Made by a program: the position numbers and the translations under genes. Below, piece by piece: positions 36,003-46,239 of a DNA stretch of 64,000 bases (its first letter is position 1; each line of letters begins with the position of its first letter). The DNA lies in the NCBI GenBank assembly GCA_903887415.1, contig CAISPO010000039.1, positions 1 to 64,000 of the forward strand, in the 5' to 3' direction. The notes under the pieces were generated by a model. It was not told where the DNA came from, ran no database searches, and saw nothing but the letters and a program-made list of their open reading frames with translations. This stretch comes from an uncultured Bacteroidota bacterium. GTDB lineage: Bacteria > Bacteroidota > Bacteroidia > Chitinophagales > Chitinophagaceae.

Positions 36003-38051
36003 ATGAAAAAAATGTCTATAATTCGCTGGCTTAGGAATGTCTCCATAGCAAAGAAATTATATTTTACTGTGGGCATTATGGCCATGCTCATAGCTATAGA
36101 GCTTATGACGCTTTTATTCGCCATCAATACGCTATCTTCTGTGCGGGCGCTGGTGGGGGCAGAAGGATTGTGGTCAAAAGCCCAGAAGAATGCAGTTTTG
36201 AGCTTGCAAAAATATGGTACCGGCAAGGATGATAAAGACTATCTCGCCTACCTCAATTTTCTGAAAGTAAACCTTGGCGACAGAAAGACGCGGCTTGAGT
36301 TGCTAAAGCCGAGTCCTGACCTGGCAATTGCCCGTGAAGGGTTCCTGGAAGGGGGTATTCACCCGGATGATATAGATGGCGCTATTAAGCTCGTGAGGCG
36401 GTTTCACAACATTTCCTATATAGCACATGCCATAGGCTTTTGGTCGAAAGGCGATACTATGATCTCACAGATACAGGCAATTGGCGACAACCTCCATGCA
36501 GAGATAAACAGTGCGAACCCTTCACCGGAAAAGATAAACGGGATGCTAAAACAAATAGACCCGATAAACGACACGCTGACCCAGATAGAAAATGATTTTT
36601 CATACACATTAGGGGCGGGCTCGCGCTGGCTTACAGGGCTTATTCTGAAGCTGTTATTCGGCCTTGTGCTCACGGTGGAAATAAGCGGGCTGTCGCTCAC
36701 TATTTTTGTAAGCCGTGGAATAGCCCGGGGCCTCAATGAAATAATCAGGTCGGCAAGGCAGATAGCTACGGGCGATTTCAGCAGCCGGGCAAAGGCATAC
36801 TCGAAGGATGAAATAGGCATCCTCGCCAACTCATTTAATGAAATGACCGACAAGCTGGAGCAAAATATAAGGGCACTAAAAGAGTCGGAGGCGGAGCTGC
36901 AAAAATCTAAGGAACTGGCGGAACAATCGGTAAAAATAAAAGACCAATTCCTGGCTAATATGAGCCATGAGATCAGGACGCCACTGAACGCGGTAATAGG
37001 GTTTACCAGCCTGCTGGAGATCTCGACCCTTGACGAAGACCAGCAGCAGTTTGTGCATACTATAAAGGCTTCCGGTCAAAATCTGATCGCAATTATTAAC
37101 GATATACTGGACTATTCAAAAATAGAATCGGGGATGATCGCCCTGGAAAAAATACCGATAAGCGTAAGAAAAATCACCGGGTCGCTGCATGTTTTATTGT
37201 ATCAGAAAGCGCTGGAAAAGAACCTTGATTTTAAGTGCATAATAGATGAAAAAGTACCGGATAACCTTATTGGCGACCCGGTGAGGCTCACCCAGATATT
37301 GTCTAACCTGGTGGACAATGCTTTAAAATTCACCGAGACCGGGGGTGTTGAAATAAATGTGCTACTGCACAGCGAAGCCGAAGAATCCGCAACACTGGAA
37401 TTCCGGATCAAAGACACCGGCAGCGGTATTCCCCATGAAAAGCAAGCCATGATCTTTGACCGGTTTACGCAGGCCAGTGAAGATACCACCAGGCGCTATG
37501 GCGGCACCGGACTGGGCCTAAGTATTGCAAAAAGCCTTATAGACCTGCAGGGAGGGAACATTTCAGTAAAAAGCGAATTGGGCCTAGGGTCTGTTTTTTC
37601 ATTCATTATTACTTTCGGAATACAGAAGCGGGATAAGAACTTGCCGGCCGGGCCTGAAAAGCAATTGCCTGAAAAAGTAAGAGGCAAAAAACTACAGATA
37701 CTTTATGTTGAAGACAATCCACTAAACCAAAAGCTAATATTGCATTTTTCAAGGAGCTTCGGATATGATACAGAAATTGCAGTGAACGGCCGGAGCGGCA
37801 TAGAGAAAATACAGGCTAAACAATTTGATCTTGTTTTGATGGACCTGCAGATGCCGGAAATGGATGGTTATGAAGCTACGAGGATCATCAGGAACAGGCT
37901 GAAAAGCGATATCCCGATCATAGCGGTGACGGCACACGCCCTTAGCGGCCAAAAAGAAAAATGCTTATATGTGGGCATGAACGCATTTATTTCAAAACCT
38001 TTTGACCTTGATGAACTGAACCGGCTGATCCATTCTTTTTTCCCGGTGTAA
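36003..38051 (+). CDS. Hybrid sensor histidine kinase
   Basis: 682 residues. Two membrane helices (about 18-42 and 212-236) bound a periplasmic sensor region, followed by a HAMP domain (about 238-290) and a coiled coil. The HisKA domain has His322 in FLANMSHEIRTPLNAVIG, the HATPase domain has LVDNALKFTETG and GGTGLGLSIAK, and the C-terminal receiver has LYVEDNPLNQKLI with Asp614 in LVLMDLQMPEMDGYEA. Phosphate would move from His322 to Asp614 and on to a phosphotransfer partner encoded elsewhere. It is a single gene with a gene-poor kilobase downstream. Confidence 0.92.
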   Translation: MKKMSIIRWLRNVSIAKKLYFTVGIMAMLIAIELMTLLFAINTLSSVRALVGAEGLWSKAQKNAVLSLQKYGTGKDDKDYLAYLNFLKVNLGDRKTRLELLKPSPDLAIAREGFLEGGIHPDDIDGAIKLVRRFHNISYIAHAIGFWSKGDTMISQIQAIGDNLHAEINSANPSPEKINGMLKQIDPINDTLTQIENDFSYTLGAGSRWLTGLILKLLFGLVLTVEISGLSLTIFVSRGIARGLNEIIRSARQIATGDFSSRAKAYSKDEIGILANSFNEMTDKLEQNIRALKESEAELQKSKELAEQSVKIKDQFLANMSHEIRTPLNAVIGFTSLLEISTLDEDQQQFVHTIKASGQNLIAIINDILDYSKIESGMIALEKIPISVRKITGSLHVLLYQKALEKNLDFKCIIDEKVPDNLIGDPVRLTQILSNLVDNALKFTETGGVEINVLLHSEAEESATLEFRIKDTGSGIPHEKQAMIFDRFTQASEDTTRRYGGTGLGLSIAKSLIDLQGGNISVKSELGLGSVFSFIITFGIQKRDKNLPAGPEKQLPEKVRGKKLQILYVEDNPLNQKLILHFSRSFGYDTEIAVNGRSGIEKIQAKQFDLVLMDLQMPEMDGYEATRIIRNRLKSDIPIIAVTAHALSGQKEKCLYVGMNAFISKPFDLDELNRLIHSFFPV

Positions 38052-39099
38052 GGCTGGACCGGGCTAACTGAATTTATCTTCATGTTATTATGTAACATCG
38101 TTTAGCCAGTCAACCGCAAGGGACTGCCCCTACGAGCGAATGCCCACGTTGATTATATTTTTTCAGTGCGTATATGGGGCATTTTGGGTTGGCACCGATT
38201 CTGCTGTAATACTTTACTGTGGCTGTTCGTGTAGATGTTATTATATTTTGTTTGCATTTCCCACATTACCACATCGCGGGGCAATTCAGTCTGAACTATG
38301 ACCTTGCCTACCGGTAGGCAGGTTTATTTGATTTGTTTGATCTTTATGATATGAATCCGGTTAATGCAATGTCCCACTTTATGCCCCAACATACCTCATT
38401 GTGCCCCGGTTCGGCAAGCTCAATGCAGGCTGTTTGGCATTATTCCTCGTTCTGAAATAGGGTTACCCTTTGTATTTACTGTTTGCCTCATGCGAGTTTT
38501 AGTGTATCGTTGGGTATTGTAACCGGCAGGCAAGTCCTGACTCTTGTTTACCGCTGTCTTTTAGATCCCAGAAGAAAAAGGGTGCTGATTTTTCCTTTTT
38601 GGGCACAAAGCTCGTGCAGAAAAATGAAGGCAAAAAATTGAAGTTTTATGATGTGCCGGATACCTGATATCATGTGCTGCGGGCGGGATATGATGTAAAT
38701 TATTTTGGAGATAAGGGTTTGGGATTGATGCGGGTATATGTTATGAGTTGCCAATCGGAGATTGGACCCACCGGAACGTAATCGGGCGACTATGCTCAAC
38801 GATCATTTTTATATTTTATTTTCTGAGCGCTACGGCCAATCGGGATTTCCAGGATTATAAAATTTTCTGAATCCCAGTTGCTGTTTGTATTTGGTATCCT
38901 GATATTTAGAAAAACCCTGCAAATATAGGGCTGACAAACCTGACTGTCGGTAGGCCGGGGCCGCAAAGACGCACCCGTTTCATGAAAACAAAAAACCCGG
39001 AAGCCTGAATTACTTCAGATGCTTCCGGGAACCATTGCTATCCATTTATATTATCTATTGCGCTCCATTCTTCTTACTGTCCGGCCATCCCATACATAC
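38052..39099. other. Gene-poor kilobase
   Basis: About 1 kb with no convincing gene; frames of 60-83 codons look random. It contains a perfect 16-bp palindrome TGCCTACCGGTAGGCA at 38305-38320, a related GTCGGTAGGC near 38946, and AT-rich stretches. The composition suggests decayed DNA or dispersed repeats. The 3' end holds the terminator of the neighbouring minus-strand gene. Confidence 0.6.
38985..39029 (-). terminator. Rho-independent terminator of the T9SS gene
   Basis: CCCGGAAGC at 38996-39004 pairs with GCTTCCGGG at 39021-39029 (9 bp). On the minus strand the stem is followed by TTTTTTGTTTT. It lies 70 bp after the stop of the T9SS gene at 39100. Confidence 0.85.
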
Positions 39100-40551
39100 T
39101 TAATGTTGTATTTCTATCTTATTGTAATAGTTCAGCGAAGGAGATTTGACGCTGACTATATATATGCCATTGATAAGTGTGCTCAAGTCAAGGGTTGTGC
39201 GTCCGGTGCCCTCACCCATAGCTAGCACTGATCTATATACCTCACGGCCTGTAGCATCGTTGATGCGTATTGATCCGGCCTCTGCTGCTTTTTCTTTCCA
39301 CTGTATATTCAATTTGCCTGTAGTAGGCGAAGGAAAGACAAGGACAGAAGAAATACCCGCGGCCACACTGGCAACAGCCTCAAGGTTCGGTGTTATGATC
39401 CTTGTTCCGGTTGTGTATTGCGTGAGGTCTATGTTTACAGCTATTGGATTGGCGGAATCGACAACTACATTAGAGTATGGTGTAGTAATATAATTAAGGG
39501 AATCCGGGAATATGGAATAAGTGTCTGACGGTAAGCTATCGATTGAATAGCGTCCACTGGCGTCAGTATATACCAGGAATATAGGTGGCCCAGCCGGAAT
39601 AGAAGCGCCGATCACTTCTATCGCAAGATTGGCCACAGGTACACCTGTGCTGGTTTTCACATGGCCGCTGATACTGCAGGTATGTGTTACCCAAAAACCG
39701 CCGGGAAGCGGATTCACTATCATGTTTATGTCCTGCTCTGGCTGCGAAACACCAGCCGTGTGGTTGATTACAGTGGCGCTGTCCCAGTAGAACATACTGG
39801 TATAGTAGGTAGGTATGTAGGTTGTATCACTCTCTACCATAGCCTTTACGATATAAGAACCAGTAGGTATCCCATTGAACTGGTAATAGGTCATGAACGA
39901 GCCATAAGACATGGTACTGTCAACCGGTACATAGCTTGAAGTACCGGCGTCATAACCAAACAACCAGACTTTAATGGCGCCATTGCCGCCATACATCAGG
40001 TCGCCCCACGCTAGCGATATGGATCCGGAGATCCCATCGCACGGGTTTACATAAATAGTGCGGTAACTGCTGCAGCCGGCAATCGTATAGGTAAGCGTGG
40101 CACTGCCTGCCGACACACCTGTAACACCTGGTATGGATTCGAAGACAGCAACAGATGTCGGGTTGATGTCCCATGTGCCTACACTGTCGTGGCCAGTGGT
40201 ATCATGATACCATACTACAAAGGTACCTGCGCACATAGAATCAACACCGCCGGTTATAGGGGCTGGTGTGGGGTTGACGGTAAATATGCCGGTAGTATAA
40301 CTACCCGGCACGGAATAGGTGATGGTCGCGGTGCCTGCGCTCACAAATGTTAATTCGCCGGTAGTGATATTGATGGAGGCTACGCCGGGATTGCTGCTGC
40401 TCCAGGTACCCCCGGAGGTCGCATCTGTCAACAACACGCTTCCCCCGGTACATGCATTTACTGATGCGGCTGAGGGGCTAAAAGGAGCAACCGTGCCAAA
40501 GGAGGCGAACGAAAAGATCAATGCGATAATTGTAACGATAAGGCTTTTCAT
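39100..40551 (-). CDS. Ig-like/carboxypeptidase-like protein with T9SS sorting domain
   Basis: 483 residues with a signal peptide (about 1-19). Residues about 25-170 hold Big2-type Ig modules (ACTGGSVLLTDATSGGTWSS, VASINITTGELTFVSAGTAT). A carboxypeptidase-regulatory-like module (about 295-370: ISGHVKTSTGVPVANLAIEV, DASGRYSIDSLPSDTYSIFP) follows. The C-terminus (VFPSPTTGKLNIQWKE onward, with GIYIVSVKS) is a type A T9SS sorting domain. It is a secreted adhesin- or scaffold-like protein of unknown target. It has its own terminator. Confidence 0.85.
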   Translation of the reverse strand: MKSLIVTIIALIFSFASFGTVAPFSPSAASVNACTGGSVLLTDATSGGTWSSSNPGVASINITTGELTFVSAGTATITYSVPGSYTTGIFTVNPTPAPITGGVDSMCAGTFVVWYHDTTGHDSVGTWDINPTSVAVFESIPGVTGVSAGSATLTYTIAGCSSYRTIYVNPCDGISGSISLAWGDLMYGGNGAIKVWLFGYDAGTSSYVPVDSTMSYGSFMTYYQFNGIPTGSYIVKAMVESDTTYIPTYYTSMFYWDSATVINHTAGVSQPEQDINMIVNPLPGGFWVTHTCSISGHVKTSTGVPVANLAIEVIGASIPAGPPIFLVYTDASGRYSIDSLPSDTYSIFPDSLNYITTPYSNVVVDSANPIAVNIDLTQYTTGTRIITPNLEAVASVAAGISSVLVFPSPTTGKLNIQWKEKAAEAGSIRINDATGREVYRSVLAMGEGTGRTTLDLSTLINGIYIVSVKSPSLNYYNKIEIQH

Positions 40552-40665
40552 AAAATTTAATTTTAGAGGTGAATTTGTTTGTTCAAAACAAATGTATAAC
40601 CGGTTTTAAAACGGGTAAAATCTATTACACGAAATGCAGCTATTGCATGATGAAATGCAAAGCGC

Positions 40666-41382
40666 TTATCGTGGAGATAAATTGTTGGTTAATATTCTGT
40701 TGCGTATATCATCCCTTAATTTACGACTTACGGGGATTGCTGTGTTGCCGATGTATATGCTTGTGCCCAGTAAACTGCTGATTTTATCTATCGCAACAAT
40801 ATACGATTTCTGCACTTTCAGGAAGCGGGCGGCAGGAAGTAAGGACTCTATATTCTTCAGCGTAGAATAGGTAATGATCTTTTTGTTTGTGGTATGGATA
40901 AGCACATAATTCTGGAGTGATTCCACGAAGAGGATGTCATCAAGTATGATCTTCTCCATCTTTCCGCCCGCCTTCACAAACATATGGCTGGCCACAGTCT
41001 CACCTTTGTTCGGTTCCAGCAGTTTCTGATGCTCCAGCACCTTGTTCACGGCCTTTGTAAAGCGTTCAAAAGACACTGGCTTCAGCAGATAATCTACTAC
41101 ATCCAGCTCAAAACCTTCTACCGCATACTGGTGATAGGCTGTTATGAGGATGATGTGGCATTTCTTGTTCAGCATCCGTATAAATTCTATCCCGTTTATC
41201 TTCGGCAGGTTGATATCGAGAAAGAGGAGATCAATATTTCCCGATTCAAGTTTGGCTATTGCAGCAGGCACATCCTCGCATATGGCTGCCAGTTTTAGCC
41301 CAGGTATTTGCACCACATAATCGGCTATAACCCTTGCTGCCAGCGACTCATCCTCTACTATCAGACAGTTTAGCACCTGCAT
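40666..41382 (-). CDS. LytTR-type response regulator
   Basis: 238 residues. The receiver domain (about 1-120) has CLIVEDESLAARV, Asp56 in LLFLDINLPKING and LLKPVSFERF with the conserved Lys. The LytTR DNA-binding domain (about 140-235) has IILDDILFVESLQNYVLIHT, and FLKVQKSYIVAIDKI typical of the fold. It should activate genes when phosphorylated by the LytS-type kinase, whose gene ends inside this one. The 35-bp overlap suggests coupled expression with the kinase. Confidence 0.92.
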   Translation of the reverse strand: MQVLNCLIVEDESLAARVIADYVVQIPGLKLAAICEDVPAAIAKLESGNIDLLFLDINLPKINGIEFIRMLNKKCHIILITAYHQYAVEGFELDVVDYLLKPVSFERFTKAVNKVLEHQKLLEPNKGETVASHMFVKAGGKMEKIILDDILFVESLQNYVLIHTTNKKIITYSTLKNIESLLPAARFLKVQKSYIVAIDKISSLLGTSIYIGNTAIPVSRKLRDDIRNRILTNNLSPR

Positions 41383-44248
41383 AGCTACTAATATTGATCA
41401 TTAATTGAAGCGCGAATATACCATTCAGACCTGAGACCGTAAGTTCATGTTCTTTATACAACAGCGCCAGTTGCCTGCGGGTATTGGTAAGGCCAAGGCC
41501 TTCGCCAGCCTCTTTCTTCACCGATTCGGAGGCGATCGAATTGCGTACTTCCATGCGGAGTATTTTTTGATGCAGAGTTATGGCAATGTGTATGAAAGAG
41601 TTGTCACCCTTCATGCCAATGCCATGCTTGTAGGCATTCTCTATGAGCGGCAACAGTAATAGCGGCACTATCATAGTTTCCGGTTCGTCGATGATGACTT
41701 GTCGCTTTATTTCTACCCTGTTTTCAAATCGTACTGCCTGCAATGAAATGTAGTTGTCTATGATTTCTATCTCCTCTGATATCGTGGTAAGCGGCTTGTC
41801 TGATTTATAAGTTACATAGCGTAACATCTCGGATAGCTTAAGCACCATATCCGGTGTTTTTACGGAGTTGATCTTGGATAACGAATAGATACTGTTCAGG
41901 GTATTGAACAGGAAGTGGGGGTTCATCTGCAGCCTTAAATTACTCAGTTCTTTTTCCAGGTAATTTCTTTCTTTAGCTACACGCTTCCTGTTGTTTCTTA
42001 CTATCAGCACCACCGAGAATGCGACTCCCAATGCGCAGACTGTCAGGAACCACCAGGTGGCCCAGTATGGCTTTGCAACAGTGAATCTGAATACATAGGG
42101 CATGCAGAACTCGCCCGAGAGTGTCCTGGCCTTCACTTTCACAAAGTGGACTCCATAGCCGGCGTCCGCCAGGTTTATCTCATTATTGCTCACCGGCCGC
42201 CAGTAGTCCGATGAGTCTTTTGAAATCGAGTATTCGCACAGCAGAGAGCGGCTGCCAAACGAAAAAGGCATAAACGAAACCGTAATGTTCTTCGACTCGT
42301 TGTAGCCGATCCTCATTTCCCCGGTTATAGGGTAAGCATTGTTCCTGGTCTTTAGATATTTGAAATAGATACGCGGCGGCGATGTATGGGCAGAAATGCT
42401 GCTCAACGGTATGCAGGTTAAGTCTCCATTCTTAAAAAAATAAGATACGGAATCATTGCTGCATACATACTCCGCTTGCAGCGGCAGTGCGGTATTCTCC
42501 ACCACCTGTACGCCATACTTCAGTTTGCCGGCCGATGGGTACACGGTCAGCATTCGGTATTGGTTGTCGGTGCTCACGAGGAAGGTGCTGTCGTTCAGCT
42601 TATACATTTTATCGCAGACACTCTTGTCCCCTGTATAGGTGCTCTCGGATATATTTTGCTCGAAATTATTGCAGACTACAAGCTGGTTTTTTTGCGATAT
42701 CCCGGCCAGCACATCGCCCATAATATACATTTGTTTGAATGCTGTATTGCCAAATTGTGGCTGTGCTTTCGGTTGCCCATCTTCCACTTTACACACGCTG
42801 TCTGCCAGCGAGTACCACGGATTGCCGCCCTTTCCTAAGGCCATCGTATATACCCTCTTTTCGTCCGTTTTTCGCACGGATATGCCTTCAGGCATTGCCC
42901 CTGCGAAGAAATCCTTTTTTTGATAGGATTTGATGAAATTGCCAGCCCTAATGTATATTTTATCATCGGCATCCATTATTTCCTTACAGTTATCCATTCT
43001 CATCTCTTTGTGAAAATAAACTTCGGGATCGTTGGTATTGATCCCCCTGATCGCAAAACCGCACTGGTACTCAACTGCAAAATAATTGAACTGATCGTCT
43101 ATCAGCTTCCCTGGCCCGCATCCAAGTTGGTGCTCCGGAATAAGGCTTTGCAAATTGAATTTATGCGCCAGTTTCACATAGTTTACCAACTCTTCCCGCT
43201 TGCTGCCACAGACGCGGTATAAATTTCCATTGTCTTCTGTATAGAAGAGATAGTTACCAATAACTTTTGCATATTTTATCTGGCTCTTGTACACGCCTTT
43301 GTACTGTGCACTGGTCAGAAAATCCCGCCGGAGGTAGAAGACCCCATTGTTCAGGCTGCTCATCCAGTAATTCCCTTCTGCATCCTGGGTTATGCTGGTT
43401 ACCTTGTTGCCTTGCAGCGTCTGAACGCTATTATTTACAAAAAGGCCATGATCGGTACATATGAACCAATTATTGTCGTACCTGGATACATTATACACCG
43501 TAGATGCGGCGATGACCTTATTGGTAAAAGCCAATAGCAAGTCTTCGTGCATGTTGTAAATGCCGCCGGGTGTGTATAAATACCGTTGGTTATTGTTGAA
43601 TGAATACTTGTAGTAATCATCAATTTTATGTGGGTATCGGGCTATTATGCCCTTCAACGTATCCGCTATGTATGTTGTTTTAGCATATACAAAAGCGTAT
43701 TGCCCCTGGTCAGTCATCTTCAGCCGAATCGCATCATCAACTATGGGTTTTGGCAGTTGATCGGCAAATGAGGTGTAGCGCAGACGCTCGCCCTTTATGC
43801 TTATTACAGCCGGCATGTTGATATATAAGAATGTGACAGAGCTATCTGCTTCTACTTCTATTTTTCCACAGAATGTATGCTTGAACGCTAATTTCAGATA
43901 CGGCGTATTGGCTGCTGTATGAAAGATCCCGTCTTTATAAAAACACATGTCGCCATTATAGCACATTAGCCACAACCGGTTTTCCTTATCTTCCTGGAAA
44001 AAGAAAACATCGTTATCGGGCAGACCATCACTGGTTGTAAACCGCTCGAAAGTGATACCGTTGTACCGCAGTATGCCTTTGTCTGTGGCCAGCCATAGAA
44101 AGTCCTCATGGTCGCGGTAGATGCTGTATATGTTGTTGCTGGGCAGCCCATTCTCAATGGTAAAATGAAGCATGGGATAGTCCTGGCCAAATGACTTTGA
44201 CGTTTGAAACAAGATGAACAAAAGGAATACATATCTGGATATTGTCAT
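41348..44248 (-). CDS. LytS-type sensor kinase with two-component propeller domain
   Basis: 966 residues from ATG 44248, where a signal peptide (TISRYVFLLFILF) starts; an earlier in-frame ATG at 44284 would add 12 residues. Residues about 25-660 contain two-component regulator propeller repeats (DYPMLHFTIENGLPSNNIYS, HEDFLWLATDKGIL, EGNYWMSSLNNGVF) and a Y_Y_Y domain (about 650-740). A membrane helix (about 750-772) leads to the kinase region with NPHFLFNTLNSIYSLSKI, the phospho-acceptor His motif of the LytS/His_kinase family, and the HATPase domain (LLPLIENAYKHGIG). It senses an extracellular signal and pairs with the overlapping LytTR regulator. Confidence 0.9.
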   Translation of the reverse strand: MTISRYVFLLFILFQTSKSFGQDYPMLHFTIENGLPSNNIYSIYRDHEDFLWLATDKGILRYNGITFERFTTSDGLPDNDVFFFQEDKENRLWLMCYNGDMCFYKDGIFHTAANTPYLKLAFKHTFCGKIEVEADSSVTFLYINMPAVISIKGERLRYTSFADQLPKPIVDDAIRLKMTDQGQYAFVYAKTTYIADTLKGIIARYPHKIDDYYKYSFNNNQRYLYTPGGIYNMHEDLLLAFTNKVIAASTVYNVSRYDNNWFICTDHGLFVNNSVQTLQGNKVTSITQDAEGNYWMSSLNNGVFYLRRDFLTSAQYKGVYKSQIKYAKVIGNYLFYTEDNGNLYRVCGSKREELVNYVKLAHKFNLQSLIPEHQLGCGPGKLIDDQFNYFAVEYQCGFAIRGINTNDPEVYFHKEMRMDNCKEIMDADDKIYIRAGNFIKSYQKKDFFAGAMPEGISVRKTDEKRVYTMALGKGGNPWYSLADSVCKVEDGQPKAQPQFGNTAFKQMYIMGDVLAGISQKNQLVVCNNFEQNISESTYTGDKSVCDKMYKLNDSTFLVSTDNQYRMLTVYPSAGKLKYGVQVVENTALPLQAEYVCSNDSVSYFFKNGDLTCIPLSSISAHTSPPRIYFKYLKTRNNAYPITGEMRIGYNESKNITVSFMPFSFGSRSLLCEYSISKDSSDYWRPVSNNEINLADAGYGVHFVKVKARTLSGEFCMPYVFRFTVAKPYWATWWFLTVCALGVAFSVVLIVRNNRKRVAKERNYLEKELSNLRLQMNPHFLFNTLNSIYSLSKINSVKTPDMVLKLSEMLRYVTYKSDKPLTTISEEIEIIDNYISLQAVRFENRVEIKRQVIIDEPETMIVPLLLLPLIENAYKHGIGMKGDNSFIHIAITLHQKILRMEVRNSIASESVKKEAGEGLGLTNTRRQLALLYKEHELTVSGLNGIFALQLMINISSYAGAKLSDSRG

Positions 44249-44650
44249 CGTTATTTTCCTAAAAAGAAGCCCTGCATTAAACATATTTAATTTGCAATAT
44301 TTATATAATCAGCAAATAAGTACATGGGCGTGGACTTGTAAAATGCATTTTAAAAGTTATAAATATCGCAATTTAGCTCAACACTTCACTTGCATTTCGT
44401 CATTGAAATTCTGCATTTTGTGTAAAAATGGGCGGCCTTCGGAGTTTTCAGCCTCACACCGGCGAGCTTCGCTCCTTCACTGGCGTGAACTCGTGAAGGA
44501 GAGGGTGGAGTAGAATGAGTTGCGCGATCGTTCGGCAGGGCGCACGAAGAATAGTTGTGATGCCAAAAGATCTTTAAGGAAGGTATCTGTTTCCCTTCAT
44601 AAATAAAGTTGTAAAAAAAATGTTATAACCCAAATTAACTGCCACATGGA

Positions 44651-44681
44651 TTGGGATAGACCGATTTTATGCTTATTTTTG
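44651..44681 (+). promoter_or_regulatory. Bacteroidota promoter for the second thioredoxin-like gene
   Basis: TTG at 44651-44653 and TATTTTTG at 44674-44681 are separated by 20 bp, which matches the TTTG / TAnnTTTG arrangement. The ATG is at 44765. Confidence 0.65.
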
Positions 44682-44700
44682 GCGCAATCCCTTCCGGCGT

Positions 44701-44716
44701 CCCGATAGCTATCGGG
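44701..44716. repeat. Perfect 16-bp palindrome CCCGATAGCTATCGGG
   Basis: It also occurs inside the terminator-like hairpin at 49105-49122. Both lie in intergenic DNA, so this is a dispersed palindrome family. Confidence 0.65.
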
Positions 44717-44764
44717 AGGAGCGGGTTTTATTCGCCATATGGCGGGACTTATCTGTAAATAAAA

Positions 44765-46213
44765 ATGAACCGAATCATTATAATCGCCACGCTGCTGTTT
44801 GGCATGGCTCACCTATCTTCTGCTCGCGAGGGATACCACGTCCGCTTAAAAATACCTGATGTAAAAGACTCAATGGTTTACCTGGTACACTATTACGGGA
44901 AACCGCTGCCCACCATATACAAACGCGATTCCGCCCACATAGATAAAAACGGGGTAGCGGTATTTGATTCGAAGGACAGCACATTTGTAGGCGGCATATA
45001 TATGATGCTATTGTCTGACCGGAATACTTATTTTGAATTTTTGCTCAATAAAGGGGATGACCTGGCTATTACTGCGGACACAAAAAAACTGCCCGAGGGT
45101 ATCACCTTTAAGAACTCGCCCGAAAATGACCGATTCCAGCAGTATGTTTCTTTCTTGAAAGGCTACGGCACCAACCAGCAGGAACTGCAAAAAGAATTTA
45201 AGGCTGCAAAAACAAAGGACGACAGCAACGCAGTGCGCGGCAAGGCTGCGGCGAGCGCCAAAGACCTGAGCAACTACCGCCGCGATTATGCCGCCAAATA
45301 CCCACATACACTGCTGGCTACCATATTCAATGCGCTACAGGTGCCGCAAGTGCCGGATGGCCCCCATATGCTGGCAGATGGCGTTACCAAAGATTCTAAT
45401 TTCGCCTACACTTTTTACAAATCACACTTCTGGGACGACTTTAATTTCCAGGACGACCGGCTCATCCATACACCGATCTATGACGCCAAACTGGACGAAT
45501 ATTTCAATAAACTTGTTTTCCCATGGCCGGACAGTATGGAAAAGGAAAGCGATTACCTGCTGAAAAAAGCCCGCGGCACCAAAGAAATATTTAAATACAC
45601 ACTCTGGTGGCTGACCCGTGATATAGAGAATAGCAAGGTAATGGGCATGGACGAGGCTTTTGTATATCTGGTAGAAAACTACTACATGAAGGGCGATGCT
45701 TTCTGGCTTAGCAATGACGACCTGCAGAAGTATATAGACCGGGCAATGAAGATAGCGCCAAATGTGATCGGTAACCTTGCCCCTGAAATAAAAGTGCCCG
45801 GCCTGGCTACCAAAAAAGAAGAAAGCCTGCTGGGGCAGAATGGTAAGTACACCCTGCTGGTATTCTACTCGCCTACCTGCGGCCATTGCCAGCACGAGCT
45901 GCCCGCGCTTGACTCGGTTTACCAGGCTGTATTGAAGAAAAAAGGGCTGAAAATATTTACGGTAGCCACTGAGGGAAGCGAGCAGTCCATTAACGACTTT
46001 ATCACGAAGAACAAGCTGGAAGAGTGGACCAATACCTGGGACCCCGACCATTCGGGAGACTGGCGAGGAAAATATGATGTTTATAGCACGCCTACTATAT
46101 ATTTGCTTGACGAAAAGAAAATAATAAGAGGAAAACGAATAGACCATACCACTATTGCTGGCCTGGTGGATATGCTTGAAAAAAAAGACAAACAAAAATC
46201 CGGTAAAAAATAA
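44765..46213 (+). CDS. DUF4369/TlpA-like thioredoxin protein (second paralogue)
   Basis: 482 residues, paralogous to the gene at 34357 with the same three-part layout: signal peptide, DUF4369-like (YHVRLKIPDVKDSMVYLVHY), DUF5106-like middle and a C-terminal TlpA domain with YSPTCGHCQHELPALD, ending STPTIYLLDEKK. Differences spread through both N and C halves suggest an old duplication. It is directly followed by a SurA/PpiC-like isomerase gene 27 bp downstream, a sensible partner for folding in the periplasm. Confidence 0.87.
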   Translation: MNRIIIIATLLFGMAHLSSAREGYHVRLKIPDVKDSMVYLVHYYGKPLPTIYKRDSAHIDKNGVAVFDSKDSTFVGGIYMMLLSDRNTYFEFLLNKGDDLAITADTKKLPEGITFKNSPENDRFQQYVSFLKGYGTNQQELQKEFKAAKTKDDSNAVRGKAAASAKDLSNYRRDYAAKYPHTLLATIFNALQVPQVPDGPHMLADGVTKDSNFAYTFYKSHFWDDFNFQDDRLIHTPIYDAKLDEYFNKLVFPWPDSMEKESDYLLKKARGTKEIFKYTLWWLTRDIENSKVMGMDEAFVYLVENYYMKGDAFWLSNDDLQKYIDRAMKIAPNVIGNLAPEIKVPGLATKKEESLLGQNGKYTLLVFYSPTCGHCQHELPALDSVYQAVLKKKGLKIFTVATEGSEQSINDFITKNKLEEWTNTWDPDHSGDWRGKYDVYSTPTIYLLDEKKIIRGKRIDHTTIAGLVDMLEKKDKQKSGKK

Positions 46214-46239
46214 AAATCCTAAAAATAAAAACACACACA

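Larger units (their letters stand above)
44249..44764. other. Divergent intergenic region with palindromes
   Basis: 516 bases without a gene. It holds a 9-bp hairpin (CTCCTTCAC at 44472-44480, GTGAAGGAG at 44493-44501), a CCCGATAGCTATCGGG palindrome at 44701-44716, and the promoter of the second thioredoxin-like gene. Confidence 0.6.
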
